Shown: in pieces, positions 34,711 to 43,257 of the stretch
Position numbering within the stretch: the first letter of the stretch is position 1
Layout: every line of letters begins with the position of its first letter
From: Ramlibacter sp.
Lineage (GTDB): Bacteria; Pseudomonadota; Gammaproteobacteria; Burkholderiales; Burkholderiaceae_C
NCBI RefSeq assembly: GCF_028291745.1
Contig: NZ_JAQGNQ010000068.1
Location: 62,001-126,000, forward strand
Direction of reading: 5' to 3'
Length of the DNA stretch: 64,000 nucleotides
Notes under the pieces: generated by a model
The model's input: the letters and a program-made list of their open reading frames with translations, nothing else
What the model was told of the DNA's origin: nothing
Database searches by the model: none
Position numbers and translations under genes: made by a program

Positions 34711-35802
34711 ATGAACGCGCACACCTCCGACATCACGCTGGATCCACGCTGGGCGCGAGTCGCGGCACGTGACAAGACCGCCGATGGCGCGTTCTGGTAT
34801 TCGGTCGCCACGACGGGTGTCTACTGCCGGCCCTCGTGCCCGTCTCGCCTCCCAAATCCGAGAAACGTGCAATTGCATGACAGCGTTGCCGCCGCCGAGG
34901 CCGCGGGCTTTCGGGCCTGCCGCCGCTGCAACCCGGGTGGGATCTCCATCGATGCGGCGAACACGGCCATCGTGACGAAGGCCTGCAGGCTCCTCGACGA
35001 AGCGACCGAGCCGCTCTCGCTGGCGCAACTCGCAGACTCCGTGGAGCTCAGTCCCCACTACTTCCATCGCCTTTTCAAGAAGATCACCGGCCTGACGCCA
35101 AAGGCCTATGCGGCAGCCGGCCGTTCGGCGCGATTGCGAGCGGGCCTGCCCAAGGCGACTACGGTCACCGCAGCGTTCCACGAAGCAGGGTTCGGGTCGA
35201 ACGGCCGCTTTTACGAAGCCTCCTCGGGTGTACTCGGCATGAGCCCGACCCGATACCGGTCCGGCGGCGCGCACGAGGTGCTGACCTTTGCCGTCGGCCA
35301 ATGCTCCCTCGGGGCCATCCTTGTTGCATCCAGCGGCAAGGGCGTTGCCGCAATCTTGCTGGGCGACGATCCGGGCGGGCTGGTGCGCGATCTCGAGGAC
35401 CGGTTTCCCAAGGCGCAACTCGTTGGCGCAGACGCCGCATACGAGCAGCTGGTGGCGCAGGTGGTGGGACTCGTGGAAGCTCCTGCGCGCGGGCTCGCCT
35501 TGCCTCTGGATGTGCGGGGCACAGCGTTTCAGCAGCGTGTCTGGCTGGCGCTGCGTGCCATCCCCGCCGGTGAAACAGCGACTTACTCGAGCATCGCGGA
35601 GAAGATCGGATCGCCGCAGTCCGTGCGCGCAGTCGCCGGAGCCTGTGCTGCCAACGCGATCGCAGTAGCCATCCCCTGCCATCGGGTCGTGCGACAGGAC
35701 GGCGGGCTCTCCGGCTATCGCTGGGGTGTGGAGCGAAAGCGTGAATTGCTCGCTCGCGAGTCGAACGAACGCGAAGATCGCTATCAGGAGAAGGCGGCGT
35801 GA
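34711..35802 (+). CDS. ada: Ada: bifunctional O6-methylguanine methyltransferase / transcriptional activator
   Basis: 363 residues in the E. coli Ada layout. N-Ada zinc domain with C39, C43, C70, C73 (VYCRPSCPSR, FRACRRCNP), of which C39 accepts methyl from phosphotriesters; AraC-type HTH (about 95-180); C-terminal alkyltransferase with the acceptor C323 in IPCHRVV. Repairs alkylated DNA and, once methylated, activates its own operon. It is followed by two oxygenase genes with overlapping or touching ends, giving an adaptive-response operon. Confidence 0.95.
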   Translation: MNAHTSDITLDPRWARVAARDKTADGAFWYSVATTGVYCRPSCPSRLPNPRNVQLHDSVAAAEAAGFRACRRCNPGGISIDAANTAIVTKACRLLDEATEPLSLAQLADSVELSPHYFHRLFKKITGLTPKAYAAAGRSARLRAGLPKATTVTAAFHEAGFGSNGRFYEASSGVLGMSPTRYRSGGAHEVLTFAVGQCSLGAILVASSGKGVAAILLGDDPGGLVRDLEDRFPKAQLVGADAAYEQLVAQVVGLVEAPARGLALPLDVRGTAFQQRVWLALRAIPAGETATYSSIAEKIGSPQSVRAVAGACAANAIAVAIPCHRVVRQDGGLSGYRWGVERKRELLARESNEREDRYQEKAA

Positions 35803-36530
35803 GGCGGGACGACCTGCCAGGCGACGACGTCACTGCGCGCATCCACCGCATCGATGTCGCCGCCCTGGAAAACGATCTCGAAGCGCAGGGCTGGTCCGTG
35901 CTGCGCGGCCTCCTCAAAGGGCCAGAGTGCGATGACATCGCTTGCCTCTATGACCAGGAAGCGGGGTTCCGCAGCCATGTCGTCATGGCGCGCCACGGAT
36001 TCGGGCGGGGTGAGTACCGATACTTTTCCTACCCGCTGCCGCCGCTGGTCCAGCACCTGCGAAAGCTGTTGTATCCGCAGCTCGCACCCATCGCCAACCA
36101 GTGGCACGCGCGCATGGGAATGGCGGCGCGCTTCCCCGCCGCACATGACGAATTCATCGCGCGATGCGCTGCATCCGGCCAGTGCCGGCCGACGCCTTTG
36201 CTGCTGAACTACGGTGCCGGTGACTACAACTGCCTGCACCAGGACCTCTACGGCGAGCAGGTCTTTCCACTGCAGGTGGCGGTGCTGCTCTCCGGGCCTG
36301 GGGCGGACTTCACCGGCGGCGAGTTCGTGTTGACGGAGCAACGCCCGCGCATGCAGACACGCGCCGCGGTGGTCCCCCTGACGAAGGGCGATGCCGTCGT
36401 CTTCGCGGTCAACAGCCGGCCAGTGCATGGCACGCGCGGTGACTATCGCGTGAAGCTGCGCCACGGTGTCAGCAAGATCATCGCAGGGCATCGGCGCACG
36501 CTCGGCATCATCTTCCATGACGCGAGTTGA
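35799..36530 (+). CDS. 2-oxoglutarate/Fe(II) oxygenase of the Ada-AlkB operon
   Basis: 243 residues. Double-stranded beta-helix oxygenase: NYGAGDYNCLHQDLYGEQVFP holds HxD, a distal His follows in NSRPVHGTRG, and the 2OG-binding Arg is probably in YRVKLRHGVS. GTG start overlaps the ada stop (GTGA). Homologues of this size between ada and alkB are widespread in proteobacteria and are described only as 2OG oxygenases; a role in nucleic acid dealkylation is inferred from the operon. Confidence 0.85.
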   Translation: MRRDDLPGDDVTARIHRIDVAALENDLEAQGWSVLRGLLKGPECDDIACLYDQEAGFRSHVVMARHGFGRGEYRYFSYPLPPLVQHLRKLLYPQLAPIANQWHARMGMAARFPAAHDEFIARCAASGQCRPTPLLLNYGAGDYNCLHQDLYGEQVFPLQVAVLLSGPGADFTGGEFVLTEQRPRMQTRAAVVPLTKGDAVVFAVNSRPVHGTRGDYRVKLRHGVSKIIAGHRRTLGIIFHDAS

Positions 36531-36531
36531 G

Positions 36532-37206
36532 ATGCCCGTTCAGCAGACCCTGTTCGACACGGCCGACCCGTCGACCGCTGGCGTCGAGGCCATCGAACTC
36601 GAATCCGGCGCGACCATCCTGCGCGGTTTTGCGCTCGAAGACGCAGCCGCTTTGCTGGTTGCGATCGAGCGTATCGCAGACGCTGCGCCGTTGCGTCACA
36701 TGACGACTGCCCGAGGGTGGCGGATGTCGGTCGCGACGACGAACTGCGGGGATGCTGGGTGGTTGAGCGATCGCAGTGGGTATCGCTACGACGCAATCGA
36801 TCCTGAGACAGGCCGGCAATGGCCTGCACTGCCCGAACTTTTTGCCGACCTTGCCGCCCGCGCCGCCCGGGAGGCGGGCTTTGCGCACTTCGAACCTGAT
36901 GCCTGCCTCGTCAATCGGTATGCGCCTGGTGCTCGGCTGGCGCTTCATCAGGATCGGAACGAACTGGACTTCGACGCACCGATCGTGTCGGTTTCGCTGG
37001 GTGTGCCGGCGACGTTTCTGTGGGGCGGCGCAACGCGCGCGGATCGGCCGCGCCGAGTCCGCGTCGAACATGGAGACATCGTCGTCTGGGGCGGCCCTGC
37101 CCGCCTGAACTTCCATGGCGTCGACACGCTGCGCGAGAGCTATCACGCGCTTACCGGCAGCGTGCGCTTCAACCTGACGTTTCGGCGCGCGCTCTTGCGG
37201 CGTTGA
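36532..37206 (+). CDS. alkB: DNA oxidative demethylase AlkB
   Basis: Fe(II)/2OG dioxygenase that removes 1-methyladenine and 3-methylcytosine. 224 residues; LVNRYAPGARLALHQDRNE carries the HxD metal ligands, the distal His lies in LNFHGVDTL and SVRFNLTFRR gives the family Arg pair RxNxTxR that binds 2OG. ATG 36532 is 1 bp after the upstream stop; ATG 36517 is an alternative. Completes the ada operon. Confidence 0.94.
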   Translation: MPVQQTLFDTADPSTAGVEAIELESGATILRGFALEDAAALLVAIERIADAAPLRHMTTARGWRMSVATTNCGDAGWLSDRSGYRYDAIDPETGRQWPALPELFADLAARAAREAGFAHFEPDACLVNRYAPGARLALHQDRNELDFDAPIVSVSLGVPATFLWGGATRADRPRRVRVEHGDIVVWGGPARLNFHGVDTLRESYHALTGSVRFNLTFRRALLRR

Positions 37207-37363
37207 GGAAGCTCGCGCCCGATCAAGGCGCGACCACGCCATAGCCATTCGAGGTCAAGAAACGGAGCGTTCTCCAGGAGCTTGACCACTAATCTGCGGC
37301 AGACGGATGCACGAACTGCTTCCTCTCTCGGACCACTCCGCGTCAACGCAGAAAGAACATCTC

Positions 37364-37813
37364 ATGTCCACCGCCAACAACAAGGCCATCGTCGGCCGAT
37401 GGTTCACCAACTTCTGGGGCAAGACCTGCGATCTCGGCATCGTCGATGAGATCGCTGCGCCCGACATGCTCTTGCACTATTCGCTGCACGAGCCGCGCCG
37501 CGGTCGCGAGGACATCAAGGCCTTCATGGCGGCCTTCCGCAAGGCCTTTCCCGATCTCCACTTCTGGGGCGCTGCCGATCTCATTGGCGAAGGTGACTAC
37601 GTGGTCGGCCGTTGGGAAGGTGGTGGAACGCACACCGGACCGGCATTCGACGACTTCCTGGTGGGAGGCCTGCCGGCAGCATCAGGTCGGCGGATGCACT
37701 TCACTGGCACCACAGTGCTGCGTCTCAACGACGGCAAGATCGTCGAAGAGATCGGCCTGGACGATGGCGTCAAGGCGCTCACCCAGCTAGGCCTTGTCAA
37801 GACCAAGGCCTGA
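37364..37813 (+). CDS. SnoaL-like ester cyclase / NTF2-fold protein
   Basis: 149 residues. NTF2-like fold of the SnoaL polyketide cyclase family: IVDEIAAPDMLLHYSLHEPRRGREDIKAF, AFPDLHFWGAADLIGEGDYVVGRWEGGGTHTGPA and GKIVEEIGLDDGVKALTQLG. Many members are uncharacterised and not true cyclases. ATG 37364 follows AGAAAGAA; an upstream in-frame ATG at 37307 lacks family similarity. No neighbour suggests a pathway. Confidence 0.8.
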   Translation: MSTANNKAIVGRWFTNFWGKTCDLGIVDEIAAPDMLLHYSLHEPRRGREDIKAFMAAFRKAFPDLHFWGAADLIGEGDYVVGRWEGGGTHTGPAFDDFLVGGLPAASGRRMHFTGTTVLRLNDGKIVEEIGLDDGVKALTQLGLVKTKA

Positions 37814-37877
37814 CCGCGAGGGGCCGTGCTCCGTGCTCGCGGAGGAGGGCCTCTGTCACTTTCACCAGGAGCTTGTC

Positions 37878-38153
37878 ATGTTGTCGATCGACGTGATCCC
37901 GACCTGTGCCTATGCGGACCTCGGCGAGGCATGGGTTCGGTATCAATCCGCCCGCATCGAGCAGAGGAATCTTCAGCTCGGTCGCCACTTCCGTCTGGAC
38001 TTGAATGCGCTCCTGCGCCGACTCGCCATTGCAGTTCGGGCGACGCGGATGATCGAGCCGCTGGAGCCGCGCGGACCGGCATCGGCCGACCATGCGCGAC
38101 CCGCCTCGATCGAAGCCGTTGGCCACTGCGTCGAGGCTGCATGTGCATCGTAA
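37878..38153 (+). CDS. Hypothetical protein, 91 residues
   Basis: Unrecognised. Frame MLSIDVIPTCAYADLGEAWV... with GGAG eight bases before the ATG, starting 64 bp after the SnoaL-like gene. It is Arg-rich in the middle and has no obvious membrane segment or motif. It may be real because of the ribosome-binding site, or a remnant. Confidence 0.4.
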   Translation: MLSIDVIPTCAYADLGEAWVRYQSARIEQRNLQLGRHFRLDLNALLRRLAIAVRATRMIEPLEPRGPASADHARPASIEAVGHCVEAACAS

Positions 38154-38315
38154 ATGCGCCACACCGCAAAGATGAAGACCGCGACCCTTCCTGCCATCCG
38201 CTGGAACGGCGAACTCCTGCCCGACCGGCCGGCGCTGGAACAAAAGCTTGGCGCGGTCGCCGCGCAGGCCGACCCGGAGGATGCCTGCGGCATCCCCACC
38301 GGAATCAGCGGCTGA
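38154..38315 (+). CDS. Possible small ORF, 53 residues
   Basis: Frame MRHTAKMKTATLPAIRWNGE... immediately after the preceding stop (TAAATG), ending inside the 3' end of the convergent PEBP-like gene. The second Met (38172) gives a plausible protein start (MKTATLPAIRWNGELLP). It may be the 5' remnant of a longer gene. Low confidence. Confidence 0.25.
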   Translation: MRHTAKMKTATLPAIRWNGELLPDRPALEQKLGAVAAQADPEDACGIPTGISG

Positions 38316-38949
38316 ACGTCGCCGTGAAAGTCGCCTTGCCCAGCAAGACCGGGCCGATCCCCTTGTTCAGCGCGAAGCTGTGCAGCCCCGCCGTGCCGGT
38401 CGGCGGAATCCCCGCGGCCGCTTCCAGGTCGGGCACCGAAAGCGCGTAGAGGGTGAACACGTAGCGGTGAGGCGGATCGCCCACCGGCGGGCACGGGCCG
38501 CCGTAGTTGCCGTTGCCGTTCGAGAAGCTGCCGTTGCTGCCCAGGAGGCCGGTATCGAAGAAGTCGGTGTTGCCGCCATGCGCGGGTGCAGGCAGCGAGG
38601 CGGCGGAATTGCCGGCACCTTGCGGCAGGCCCGTGACGTTCGCCGGCATGTTGTAGACGGCCCAGTGCCAGAAGCCGCTGCCGGTCGGCGCATCGAGGTC
38701 CAGCACCTGCAGCGAGAACGACTGCGTTCCCGCCGGCGGGAAGGCCCATTGCACCGATGGCGATACGTTGCCGCCGGTACACCCGAAGCCGTTCGCGATG
38801 AACTGGTTGGCAAATGTGCCGGAGGCGAGGTCCGTGCTGCTCAGGGTGAAGGCCGTGTTCTGCGCCGAAGCGCCGCCACAACCGGAAAGGCCGGCCGCAC
38901 ACAGGGCGGCAACGGAGGAAATCAACACCAGGGAAGCTCTCATGGCCAT
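38305..38949 (-). CDS. YbhB/YbcL-type PEBP-family lipoprotein
   Basis: 214 residues, phosphatidylethanolamine-binding-protein fold of the YbhB/YbcL (Raf kinase inhibitor-like) type. N-terminal lipoprotein signal with lipobox LSGC near residue 23, so likely membrane-anchored. Family motifs: GGNVSPSVQWAFPPAGTQSF, LDLDAPTGSGFWHWAVYNMPA, YGGPCPPVGDPPHRYVFTLYAL. A Gly/Ser/Asn-rich insert (LLGSNGSFSNGNGNYG) sits before the conserved GGPCPP. ATG 38949 was chosen for AGGAG four bases upstream. Ligand and role are unknown. Confidence 0.87.
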   Translation of the reverse strand: MAMRASLVLISSVAALCAAGLSGCGGASAQNTAFTLSSTDLASGTFANQFIANGFGCTGGNVSPSVQWAFPPAGTQSFSLQVLDLDAPTGSGFWHWAVYNMPANVTGLPQGAGNSAASLPAPAHGGNTDFFDTGLLGSNGSFSNGNGNYGGPCPPVGDPPHRYVFTLYALSVPDLEAAAGIPPTGTAGLHSFALNKGIGPVLLGKATFTATFSR

Positions 38950-39088
38950 GGGTCTCCTGTTTGTTATCTCGAAGCTTTTCGGCACGCTGATCGCGGCTCG
39001 CGAGTCTGGCGACGTGCGCCCGGCGCCGTCAAGGCGCGGGGAGCATCCATGTCATTCGAATGGGGGAACGCCGGTGCCATCCAAGGCC

Positions 39089-39718
39089 TTACGCCTCCAT
39101 CAAGCCCCACCGCAAGGCCACCAGCGTCAACTCCGCCTGGTTGCCCGCGGCCAGCTTCTGCTTGATGTTGTAGAGATGCGTGCCGACCGTGCTCGGTGCC
39201 AGCTTCAGGTTGTCGGCGATCTGCGAGACGGTGAGGCCTTGGGCCAGTTGCAGGAAGACGGCGAATTCGCGGGCGGTCAACACGTCGGCCGGACTCGCTC
39301 CCCCCTGGATCTGCGCCAAGGCCAGCTTCTGCCCGAGCTGCGCATCGAGATAGCGGTGACCGGAAGCGACGGTGCGCACCGCATCCATCAGCGCCTCGGG
39401 CGCGCCGCGCTTGGACAGGTAGCCGAGCGCGCCCGCCTTGAACACGCGCTGCGGATAGGCCGTGGCCTCCAGCGCGGAGAGCGCCAGGATGCGCGCGGCC
39501 GGATCGTGCGCCAGCAGCCGGCGGATCGCCTCGAGGCCGCCCATGCCGGGCATCGAGATGTCCATCACCACCACGTCGGGCGCGGCTTCGGGATAGTCGC
39601 GGCAGGCCTGCTCGCCGCTCTCGGCCTCGGCCACCACCTCGATGCCGGCGGTGCCGAGCAGCATGCGAAAGCCCATGCGCACCACCGCATGGTCGTCCAC
39701 CAGCATCACGCGGATCAT
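39089..39718 (-). CDS. NarL/FixJ-family response regulator
   Basis: 209 residues: receiver with acidic pair (VDDHAVV) and phospho-acceptor Asp in VVVMDISMPGMGG, then a LuxR-type HTH (LTAREFAVFLQLAQGLTVSQIADNLKLAPSTVGTHLYNIKQKL). Its start overlaps the stop of the cognate kinase gene upstream (39715-41055). Divergent from the PQQ operon two genes away; NarL-type regulators such as ExaE/AgmR control quinoprotein alcohol oxidation in pseudomonads, so control of PQQ or alcohol metabolism is a reasonable inference. Confidence 0.9.
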   Translation of the reverse strand: MIRVMLVDDHAVVRMGFRMLLGTAGIEVVAEAESGEQACRDYPEAAPDVVVMDISMPGMGGLEAIRRLLAHDPAARILALSALEATAYPQRVFKAGALGYLSKRGAPEALMDAVRTVASGHRYLDAQLGQKLALAQIQGGASPADVLTAREFAVFLQLAQGLTVSQIADNLKLAPSTVGTHLYNIKQKLAAGNQAELTLVALRWGLMEA

Positions 39719-41055
39719 GCGGCCAGCGGCAGCGCCGCCCTCACCTCGGTGCCGCCCTCGGCGCGCCGTTCCACCGCCAGCGTGCCCCCGAGCGACTCGG
39801 CGCGTTCGGTCAGCCAGCGCAGGCCGAAGTGGCCCTTGGCGCGCCAGTCTTCGGGCAGGCCGGCGCCGTCGTCGGTCACGCTGACCTGCAGGCTGCCCTG
39901 ATCGCCGGCCACCGCCACGCGCACTTGCCGCGCGTGTGCGTGGCGCAAGGCATTGGTCAGTCCCTCCTGCACCACGCGATAGGCGACCAGCGCCGTGGCC
40001 TCCTGCACCGGCTCGGGCACGCCTTGCGTGTCCAGCTCGATGCGCGTTCCGGCGTGGCTGGCGCGCACGCGATCGACCAGGTCACCCAGCGCTTCGGCGA
40101 GGCCGAGGTGGTCGAGCGGCATGGGCGCGATGCGCGGGATCATGCCGTGCATGTGGTCGTACAGGCGCGCCGCTTCCTCTTCGATCAGGTGGGCGGCCTG
40201 GGCTGACTGCGGATCCGCGCCGTCGCTGCGCAGCGCGATCGACATCGCCAGGCTGCGGATCGCCGTGACCGACTGGCCCAGTTCGTCGTGCAGGGCCCGC
40301 GCGATCTCGCGCCGCTGCGCATCGACGTGTTCCTCGATGCGGCCGGCCAGCTCGCGCGCATCCGAGAGGCGCCGTTCCGCCTCGAAGGCGCGCTGCCGGC
40401 TGGCCAGGTTGTCCCGCAGCACCGCCACCATGCCGTTGAACGCCGTACCGATCGCCGCGGCCTCGGCGCCGGCCAGCGGTGGCAGCACGGTGTCGAAGTC
40501 GCCGCTCTGCAGCCGGTTGAGGCCGCCCACGATCAGCGGGAACGGCCGCACCGCACGCCCCACCGCCCAGAACACCAGCACATTGATCACGACCAGCCCC
40601 GCGGCACCGGCGGCGGCCAGCGTCACGATGTCGTCCCAGCCATCCAGCACCGCGCGCGAGGGCTCGGCCTCCACCACCAGCCGCCCGATCGGCAGCACCA
40701 GCACCTGGCGCGAAGGCTGGGGCAGCATCAGCGCGGAGAACCAGGCGGGCGCCTCGCGCCCCAGCTTGTACGTCGCCGGGGGCGAGCGGTACAGCACGTG
40801 GCCGGCTTCGTCGGTGAGCGTAATGTTGTTGGCGCGCACGCGGCCGAGCTGCTGGAAGAAGCGCAGCAGGCTCTCCATGTCCATCGGGTACTGCAGGGCC
40901 AGGCGCTGCAGCAACTGCACGGTGACGCGGTTGGTGGCGACGATCTCCTCGCGCACCGAACGCCGCACGCCGTCGAGCTGCAGCGCGATGGTGGAGAGCA
41001 CCAGCAGCGCGATCACGCTGGCGACGATCAGGTTGATCTTCAGGCGCAGGCTCAC
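39715..41055 (-). CDS. Sensor histidine kinase (HisKA_3 / NarX-like)
   Basis: 446-residue membrane kinase. TM1 about residues 6-26, extracytoplasmic sensor about 27-165, TM2 about 170-195, HAMP-type linker, HisKA_3 dimerisation box with phospho-His in ALHDELGQSVTAIRSLAMS, and HATPase domain (VVQEGLTNALRHAHA, VTDDGAGLPEDW, GHFGLRWLTERAESLGG). GTG start at 41055 overlaps the upstream iminopeptidase stop. A much longer open frame reaching 42189 is a shadow of that gene. Partner is the adjoining NarL-type regulator. Confidence 0.92.
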   Translation of the reverse strand: MSLRLKINLIVASVIALLVLSTIALQLDGVRRSVREEIVATNRVTVQLLQRLALQYPMDMESLLRFFQQLGRVRANNITLTDEAGHVLYRSPPATYKLGREAPAWFSALMLPQPSRQVLVLPIGRLVVEAEPSRAVLDGWDDIVTLAAAGAAGLVVINVLVFWAVGRAVRPFPLIVGGLNRLQSGDFDTVLPPLAGAEAAAIGTAFNGMVAVLRDNLASRQRAFEAERRLSDARELAGRIEEHVDAQRREIARALHDELGQSVTAIRSLAMSIALRSDGADPQSAQAAHLIEEEAARLYDHMHGMIPRIAPMPLDHLGLAEALGDLVDRVRASHAGTRIELDTQGVPEPVQEATALVAYRVVQEGLTNALRHAHARQVRVAVAGDQGSLQVSVTDDGAGLPEDWRAKGHFGLRWLTERAESLGGTLAVERRAEGGTEVRAALPLAA

Positions 41056-42002
41056 GCGTTCTCCTCTTGCCGCTGCGACAGGGAGCGCAACGCCTCCTGC
41101 ATGGCCGCGGACATGGCCGGATGCATGGGATCGTGGCCGGCGTGCGGCACCAGGTCGAAGTGGCTGCCCGGGATCAGCGCCTGCACGGCACGCGCGGCGG
41201 CCGGCCGGCAGACGACATCCGCTTGACCATGCAGGAAGCGGACCGGCACGCGGGGCAAGTTGCGGGCTGCCGCATGCAGCGCCCAGTCGCCGAGCCAGCA
41301 GCCGTGCGCGAGATAGTGCGACTGGACGCGGTAGCGGTCGATGGCCGGCTGCAGATCCGCAGGGGCCGGCGCACTGCTCCCGGCCAGCGCCTGCTCCCAG
41401 GCCAGCCACGCGAGCGTGACGCGTTCCTGCAAGGCGGGCGCGCCATGGTCGAACACTGCGGTCAGCCAAGGCAGCAGGTGCTCCCGCGCGGCCGGTGGCG
41501 CCAGGGCGGCCAGGTCCTCCCAGGCGTGCGGCGCCAGTGCCCGGGCGCCGTGGAAGAACCAGCGCAGCTCCTGCGCATCCGGCACGAACAGGCCGCGCAG
41601 CAGCAGCCCGCTGACGGCATGAGGATGTCGCCCGGCATACGCCAGGGCCAGCGTCGCGCCCCAGGAGCCCCCCACGACGCACCAGCGGGCCACGCCCAAG
41701 GACCGCCGGAGCGCTTCGATGTCCTGCAACAGGTGGTGCGTGGTGTTGTCCGCGATCCGGCCGCGCGGCGTGCTCGCACCGCAGCCCCGCTGGTCGAAGC
41801 CGATGACCCGCCAGCGCGCCAGGTCGAAGAAGCGCACCAGCCCCGGCGTCAGCGCGGAGCCCGGCCCGCCATGCAGCACCAGCGCCGGCACGCCCTGCGC
41901 CGCCCCGAATTCCTGCCACGCGATCGCATGGCCGCCTCCCACGGCAAGCCTGCCCGTGCGACACGGCGAATCGATGCAGGCGCGAGTCTCCATGGAAGAC
42001 AT
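41052..42002 (-). CDS. Proline iminopeptidase-like alpha/beta hydrolase
   Basis: 316 residues. Alpha/beta hydrolase of the proline iminopeptidase (S33) family: oxyanion HGGPGSALTPG, nucleophile Ser in VVGGSWGATLALAYA, FDQRGCGASTPRG, catalytic His near HAGHDPMHPAMS. Releases N-terminal Pro if true to family, though many relatives act on other small substrates. Start uncertain: ATG 42002 (MSSMETRAC) or 41993; the frame to 42035 would run into the operator-like repeats. Heads a three-gene operon with the two-component system, which is unusual for this enzyme. Confidence 0.85.
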   Translation of the reverse strand: MSSMETRACIDSPCRTGRLAVGGGHAIAWQEFGAAQGVPALVLHGGPGSALTPGLVRFFDLARWRVIGFDQRGCGASTPRGRIADNTTHHLLQDIEALRRSLGVARWCVVGGSWGATLALAYAGRHPHAVSGLLLRGLFVPDAQELRWFFHGARALAPHAWEDLAALAPPAAREHLLPWLTAVFDHGAPALQERVTLAWLAWEQALAGSSAPAPADLQPAIDRYRVQSHYLAHGCWLGDWALHAAARNLPRVPVRFLHGQADVVCRPAAARAVQALIPGSHFDLVPHAGHDPMHPAMSAAMQEALRSLSQRQEENA

Positions 42003-42020
42003 GCTGGGAGACTCCGCGGG

Positions 42021-42043
42021 ATTGCGCAAGCGCAATGTTGCGC
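42021..42043. promoter_or_regulatory. Interleaved inverted repeats between the two-component operon and pqqA
   Basis: Two palindromes share an arm: ATTGCGC-AA-GCGCAAT (42021-42036) and GCGCAA-TG-TTGCGC (42030-42043), giving three TTGCGC/GCGCAA boxes spaced 8 bp. A further symmetric element TCATGA-AAA-TCATGA lies at 42072-42086. Position in the divergent control region suggests an operator, possibly for the neighbouring NarL-type regulator. Confidence 0.5.
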
Positions 42044-42203
42044 ACCCGGCGCCGGCCTGCCGGCATCCGATTCATGAAAATCATGAGTCTTCTTTCCAGA
42101 TCGGGACGCTGCGCTGCGTCCCGCGTCGCTCTACCCTGCACAGCGAAGATGCTTTCGCGTCTTCGGGCGCAGACCGCGCTCCCCACCAAGAGAGGACAGC
42201 ACC

Positions 42204-42278
42204 ATGACCTGGACGACCCCGCAAGCCTGCGACTTCCGTTTCGGCTTCGAAATCACGATGTACGTGGCCGCTCGCTGA
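42204..42278 (+). CDS. pqqA: PQQ precursor peptide PqqA
   Basis: 24-residue peptide MTWTTPQACDFRFGFEITMY plus VAAR. Glu16 and Tyr20 in the FEITMY motif are the residues cross-linked by PqqE to form pyrroloquinoline quinone. ATG is preceded by GAGAGGA. First gene of pqqABCDE. Confidence 0.95.
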   Translation: MTWTTPQACDFRFGFEITMYVAAR

Positions 42279-42284
42279 AGCACG

Positions 42285-42309
42285 CCGCCGGGGACGGGTC
42301 GCCCGGCGG
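42285..42309 (+). promoter_or_regulatory. Hairpin between pqqA and pqqB
   Basis: Perfect 8-bp stem CCGCCGGG/CCCGGCGG (42285-42292 with 42302-42309), loop of 9 bases, no T-tract. A leaky terminator or RNA-stabilising stem here would explain the higher PqqA expression known from other PQQ producers; inference. Confidence 0.5.
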
Positions 42310-42336
42310 GCGGTCCGCCTCCGGCCCGTACCGCAC

Positions 42337-43257
42337 ATGCTGCTCCACGTCCTGGGCTCGGCTGCCGGCGGCGGCTTTCCGCAATGGAATTGCAATTGCC
42401 GCAATTGCGCCGGCGTACGCGCCGGGACGCTGCGCACACGGGCGCGCACCCAATCGTCGATCTGCGTCCGCGGTGACGCCAGCGCAGACTGGGCGCTGGT
42501 TAACGCCTCGCCCGACCTCCTGGCGCAGATCCGCGCCCACGCGGCGCTGCAGCCGGCACGGGCGCCGCGCGACAGCGGCATTGCCACCGTGCTGCTGATG
42601 GATGGCCAGGTCGACCACACCACCGGCCTCTACATGCTGCGCGAACGCGGCACGCCGCTGCCCCTGTGGTGCGCGGACCCGGTGCACGAGGACCTCACGC
42701 GCGGCAACCCGATCCTGCGCGTACTCGAACATTACTGCGGCGTGGAGCGCCATCCGATCCCGCTCGACGGCAGCGAATTCACCATGGCGGGCGTGCCCGG
42801 CCTGCGCTTCGCGGCGCTGCCCCTGGCCAGCAAGGCCGCGCCTTATTCGCCGCATCGGGACGCGCCGGTGCCGGGCGACAACATCGGCCTGACCATCATC
42901 GACGCCGCGAGCGGACAGCGCGTCTTCTATGCCCCCGGCCTGGGTGAGCGCAATGGTGATGTCGATGCAGCCATGCGCGCCGCGCACTGCGTCCTGGTCG
43001 ACGGCACCTTCTGGACCGACGACGAGATGATCGCCCTCGGTTTCAGCCGCAAGACCGGGCGCAGCATCGGCCATCTTCCCATCTCGGGACCGGGCGGCAC
43101 GCTCGAGTGGCTGGGTTCGCTGCCCGCCGCCACGCGCAAGGTGCTGATCCACATCAACAACACCAATCCCATCCTTGACGAAGAGAGCGCCGAGCGGGCG
43201 CTGCTCACGCGCCATGGGGTGGAGGTGGCCCACGACGGCTTGCAGATTGCCCTGTGA
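42337..43257 (+). CDS. pqqB: PQQ biosynthesis protein PqqB
   Basis: 306 residues, metallo-beta-lactamase fold. PqqB hydroxylates or otherwise processes the cross-linked Glu-Tyr intermediate on the way to AHQQ. Typical start [17 protein letters not shown] with its Cys cluster, [27 protein letters not shown] in place of the HxHxDH motif, and [13 protein letters not shown] near the end. Full length. The 3' part overlaps pqqC if pqqC starts at 43214. Confidence 0.96.
   Translation: MLLHVLGSAAGGGFPQWNCNCRNCAGVRAGTLRTRARTQSSICVRGDASADWALVNASPDLLAQIRAHAALQPARAPRDSGIATVLLMDGQVDHTTGLYMLRERGTPLPLWCADPVHEDLTRGNPILRVLEHYCGVERHPIPLDGSEFTMAGVPGLRFAALPLASKAAPYSPHRDAPVPGDNIGLTIIDAASGQRVFYAPGLGERNGDVDAAMRAAHCVLVDGTFWTDDEMIALGFSRKTGRSIGHLPISGPGGTLEWLGSLPAATRKVLIHINNTNPILDEESAERALLTRHGVEVAHDGLQIAL

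Noticed and set aside
41056-42189. Extension of the histidine kinase frame to 824 residues
   Set aside because: The added part is out-of-frame translation of the iminopeptidase gene; the kinase start GTG 41055 with overlap is sufficient.
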